Origin: HKST-UBA178 sp965223815
GTDB taxonomy: Bacteria; Pseudomonadota; Gammaproteobacteria; Chromatiales; Chromatiaceae
Assembly (NCBI GenBank): GCA_965223815.1
Contig: OZ245019.1
Span: 3,348,001 to 3,412,000, forward strand
Length of the DNA stretch: 64,000 nt
Reading direction: 5' to 3'
The translations under genes and the position numbers were made by a program. Position 1 is the stretch's first letter. Every line of letters starts with the position of its first letter. The notes below the pieces were generated by a model. It was not told the DNA's origin. It made no database searches and was given only the letters and a program-made list of their open reading frames with translations. Below are positions 61,614-64,000 of this stretch, piece after piece.

Positions 61614-62384
61614 GTGAAGATGAAAAACACACCCCATTTAATGGTAAAAGGCCTTAGTATCTCTATGTTTGCCGCCACCCTTGTATTGACTCCAATAGCC
61701 TTCAATACGGCCGACCTCTCATTGAGCTTGGACTCTGCTCTCGCCAAAGGCGGTGGTAACGGCGGTGGTAATGGCGGTGGCAACGGCGGTGGTAACGGCG
61801 GTGGTAACGGCGGTGGTAACGGCGGCGGCAATGGCGGCGGGAACGGCGGCGGAAACGGCGGCGGGAACGGCGGCGGGAACGGCGGCGGGAACGGCGGCGG
61901 GAACGGCGGTGGTAACGGCGGCGGAAACGGCGGTGGAAAAGGCAATGGCGGTAACCACGGATTGGGGCAGGCAGAGGCCAAGGGGAATCAGGGCCGCGGA
62001 AATACGAAAGGCAGCAATCATGGCGCAACCGCCAGCTCACTCGGCCGCCTCAACGCAGCACACGCTTCCCCCACCGCAAGGGCCAATGCGGCACCCCATT
62101 CAGCGGTGGGCCGCGTTGCCGCTTACGAAGACGCTGCATACGCCTATAAGGAAGCCGACACCGTAGCTCAAGCGCTCGCTGAGAAGGCAGCAGAGAATCC
62201 TGACGACGCCGAACTTCAGGCTGCTGCCGAGAAGGCCGCGGAAGAGGCGGATGAGGCACACCAGCAGGCGGCGGAGGCACTGGCTGCTGCATCGAACAAA
62301 AGCGTCGACCATGCAGTTGCCCAAGCGGTGAACGACCTTTTGGGCATCGATCTCGACACCCCTCAGCAACACCAAGACAACTAG
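61614..62384 (+). CDS. Exported Gly-Gly-Gly-Asn repeat protein
   Basis: About 256 residues. The GTG start at 61614 has CGGAG upstream (61601-61605). A signal peptide (SISMFAATLVLTPIAFNTADLS) ends near Ala-Lys, after which fifteen exact GGGN tetrapeptides follow, then a His/Asn/Gly-rich bridge. The last 110 residues are Ala/Glu-rich helix, including AAEKAAEEADEAHQQAAEAL and a short hydrophobic end (HAVAQAVNDLLGIDL). It is most likely a secreted or wall-associated flexible protein; I know no function for this architecture. Confidence 0.75.
   Translation: MKMKNTPHLMVKGLSISMFAATLVLTPIAFNTADLSLSLDSALAKGGGNGGGNGGGNGGGNGGGNGGGNGGGNGGGNGGGNGGGNGGGNGGGNGGGNGGGNGGGNGGGKGNGGNHGLGQAEAKGNQGRGNTKGSNHGATASSLGRLNAAHASPTARANAAPHSAVGRVAAYEDAAYAYKEADTVAQALAEKAAENPDDAELQAAAEKAAEEADEAHQQAAEALAAASNKSVDHAVAQAVNDLLGIDLDTPQQHQDN
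61749..61928 (+). repeat. Tandem 12-bp repeat, 15 units, coding for GGGN
   Basis: Fifteen in-frame units of the form GGCGGNGGNAAY without interruption, differing only at synonymous third positions (GGT/GGC/GGA/GGG, AAC/AAT). Such a tract is prone to slippage in steps of 12, which keeps the frame. Confidence 0.92.
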
Positions 62385-62393
62385 CAATAAATC

Positions 62394-62421
62394 GACCCGC
62401 AGGGGCTTACCTCTGCGGGTC
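62394..62421. terminator. Bidirectional hairpin between convergent genes
   Basis: GACCCGCAG and CTGCGGGTC form a perfect 9-bp stem with a 10-nt loop, placed 10 nt after the GGGN gene stop and 22 nt from the end of the Sel1 gene. On the minus strand the stem is followed by GATTTATT, so it suits the Sel1 gene better. Confidence 0.65.
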
Positions 62422-62443
62422 TCGGAAACGGTGCGGCGGGCTC

Positions 62444-63343
62444 TCAGCTTCTGGTCTTACGAAGCTGCTCCACGAGGTCTCTATTGGAAGCTCCATAGGC
62501 ACCCACGGAATCTTTTGCATAACGTTTAATGGCCCGGTTGGTCTGTGCTCCCCTGAATCCATCCACATAGCCGGGATCGTATCCCAGTTGCGAGAGTCGA
62601 TGCTGGATATAGAAAACGGTTGGCTGATCGCTGTAACGCCCGATAGATTTACGCGGCCGCCAGCTGGAGGCAAGATATTCAGCCCTTTGCCGGCGGTCGG
62701 CTCTCAAGCCGTCGCACACCTTGCGCCTGACCTGCTCCGGCGCAGTCTGAGTCGGTCCTGATTTGGCAGCCAGGGTCAGCCACTTACACCCTTGCAGTGG
62801 ATGTACGGGCAGCCCAAGACCTCTGGCAAAGGCTACTCCCAATGCGTACTGCGCATCGGCATGCCCCTGATTCGCCGCCTTGCCGTACCATCTTGCCGCC
62901 CAAGCCTGATCCACCTCAACTCCCCGGCCGTTCATATAGGCCACCCCAAGTTGATACTGGGCCCTCGCGTTTCCCTGATTCGCGGCGCGTTCAAACCAGC
63001 GGACGGCCTGGCGATCGTCCGCCGCAACTCCATTGCCGGTCAGATAGCTGATACCCAGCATATAAGCGGCATCGGCGTGTCCCTGCACAGCCGCTTTCTC
63101 AAACCAGGTGGCGGCGGCAGAATCGCTTTGCCAAACCCCGGTGCCGCTGGTGTAGCTCAGACCGAGTTGATACTGACTTGGGGCATCGCCCGCCAGGGCA
63201 TTCTGCTTGAGTCTATCTGTGGACTGAGAAGAGAAACCAGAGAGATTGGCGCAGGAGCAAAGTACCAGAGCTGCTACGACAATAAGCGTGCGTACCATCA
63301 ATCGGTAATACACTGTGGGTTGGGTTGTTATCATCTGTTTCAT
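62444..63343 (-). CDS. Sel1-repeat lipoprotein with C-terminal peptidoglycan-binding-like end
   Basis: 299 residues. The hydrophobic start (LIVVAALVLCSCANLSG) carries a likely lipobox (L-C-S-C). Four Sel1-like repeats follow: SQYQLGLSYTSGTGVWQSD, AYMLGISYLTGNGVAADD, AQYQLGVAYMNGRGVEVDQ and AQYALGVAFARGLGLPVHP. The end (VFYIQHRLSQLGYDPGYVDG, then FRGAQTNRAIKRYAKDSVG) is a peptidoglycan-binding type-1 motif. It is probably anchored to the outer membrane and contacts the wall. Start may be the ATG at 63298 instead. Confidence 0.84.
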   Translation of the reverse strand: MKQMITTQPTVYYRLMVRTLIVVAALVLCSCANLSGFSSQSTDRLKQNALAGDAPSQYQLGLSYTSGTGVWQSDSAAATWFEKAAVQGHADAAYMLGISYLTGNGVAADDRQAVRWFERAANQGNARAQYQLGVAYMNGRGVEVDQAWAARWYGKAANQGHADAQYALGVAFARGLGLPVHPLQGCKWLTLAAKSGPTQTAPEQVRRKVCDGLRADRRQRAEYLASSWRPRKSIGRYSDQPTVFYIQHRLSQLGYDPGYVDGFRGAQTNRAIKRYAKDSVGAYGASNRDLVEQLRKTRS

Positions 63344-63698
63344 TGGCTTAGAGTGAACTCCTGCATATGGGCGCCTGAAGCCCCTTAAAAGAGCTGCAGC
63401 CGTTCCAGTAGGGCGGGCATTTATTTCGACTCCTCTAATGATCGGCCAGATATACCGTTCTATTAGCCAATCAGCGACTAAAGCGCGATAAGCTCGCTCT
63501 TGGTGACCGTTTTTCCGCTTTTTCTCAAGAGAGTGCTACCCGGTTTTCGGGTTATCCCAGATTGACCAAATAAGAATATAAATCCCATAAGGTCAGTTTT
63601 ATCCTAGAAAAATATTCGTATGATGGAAATTCCTTGAATTACTATACTTTAATTATGGATATAAAACTCCCGGCGAACAGCAGACGAGGGATTCACCA
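63344..63698. other. Divergent intergenic region
   Basis: About 355 nt between the Sel1 gene and the peroxidase gene, AT-rich from 63560 to 63680. No gene and no promoter pair that I can defend. Confidence 0.4.
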
Positions 63699-64000
63699 AT
63701 GAAACATGAGCTAAATTCCGTGATAAAAAATGCGACTTTCGTGATATTGTTTGGCGCTTTTCCCCCTCTCGTCGCAACTGCTTTAGAGCTGACACCGGAA
63801 GAAATTCTGGGCCGGTCAATCTTCTTCGATACCAATCTATCGATTGCAAAAAACCAATCCTGCGCCGATTGCCATATGCCTGCAACGGGTTGGACGGGAC
63901 CGAATAGTGCAATCAACTCGGCAGGCGCGGTGTACGAAGGATCTATCCGTGGTCGATTTGGCAATCGCAAGCCGCCCAGCGCTGCCTACGCTACATTGAG
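63699..64000 (+). CDS. Di-haem cytochrome c peroxidase / MauG family, 3' end beyond the window
   Basis: Only the first 100 residues are in the window and the frame is open at base 64000. A signal peptide (NATFVILFGAFPPLVATA) precedes ELTPEEILGRSIFFDTNLSI, then the first haem site NQSCADCHMPATGWTGP (C-x-x-C-H), and GRFGNRKPPSAAYATL as in this family. It would reduce hydrogen peroxide in the periplasm or, as in MauG relatives, modify a protein. GAGGG precedes the ATG. Confidence 0.86.
   Translation, partial: MKHELNSVIKNATFVILFGAFPPLVATALELTPEEILGRSIFFDTNLSIAKNQSCADCHMPATGWTGPNSAINSAGAVYEGSIRGRFGNRKPPSAAYATL

Noticed and set aside
61749..61928. CRISPR-like short repeats
   Set aside because: 12-bp units without spacers, in frame within an exported protein; a coding tandem repeat.

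Overview
The window looks like the chromosome of a gammaproteobacterium, probably a Chromatiales or sulfur-oxidiser/symbiont type. The pointers are an RND efflux pair, a phasin-like protein with a helix-hairpin-helix tail, SYLF proteins, a MauG-like di-haem peroxidase and exosortase-A-associated accessory genes. This is inference from gene families; no rRNA gene is present to fix the taxon. I see no tRNA, rRNA, CRISPR array, insertion sequence or integrase.

Layout. 1-7 kb (minus strand): the 5' part of folE, a DUF2157/GDYXXLXY membrane pair, and an RND efflux permease with its adaptor. 7.2-19.8 kb: a set that resembles the accessory genes of exosortase A (PEP-CTERM/EPS) loci, although no exosortase lies in the window. 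It holds an ExeA-like AAA ATPase fused to TPRs, a DsbA-like thioredoxin, an SBBP beta-propeller protein, a free-standing acyl carrier protein, a single protein joining the two alpha/beta-hydrolase types usually encoded by separate adjacent genes, a glycosyltransferase, and an asparagine-synthase-like amidotransferase without its glutaminase cysteine, translationally coupled to an exported TPR protein. 20.3-32.9 kb: assorted genes. These include a phasin-like protein, an Sfp/EntD-type phosphopantetheinyl transferase, two SYLF proteins, a CarH-like B12-binding MerR regulator, an Hsp20 gene under a clear sigma-32 promoter, a large membrane protein, a triple fusion (two CDGSH domains, a Rieske domain and a thiamine-diphosphate enzyme), an exported ParB-like protein and a hotdog thioesterase.

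33.0-53.7 kb (all minus strand) is a compact hybrid NRPS-PKS gene cluster. In order of synthesis: protein 1 (2723 aa) = half-C, A, PCP, KS, AT, DH, KR, ACP; protein 2 (1841 aa) = KS, AT, DH, KR, ACP; protein 3 (1354 aa) = TubC-type docking domain, C, A, PCP, TE. The A-domain pocket residues read as serine (DVWHFSLVD) and glycine (DILQLGMIW). Both AT domains carry the malonyl-type HAFH motif, and the terminal TE has a cysteine in place of serine. A sulfotransferase and a NodU/CmcH-type O-carbamoyltransferase lie just upstream on the same strand. The predicted backbone is Ser-C2-C2-Gly, with optional carbamoyl and sulfate decoration. The phosphopantetheinyl transferase near 21.5 kb could activate its carriers.

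54.3-64 kb: a SAM methyltransferase, a 1208-residue protein whose centre (coiled coil, hydrophobic hairpin, helices) recalls alpha-pore-forming toxins, a TIR-domain membrane protein, a Tat-exported thioredoxin-fold protein, an exported protein with fifteen GGGN repeats, a Sel1-repeat lipoprotein, and the start of a cytochrome c peroxidase/MauG gene that runs off the window.
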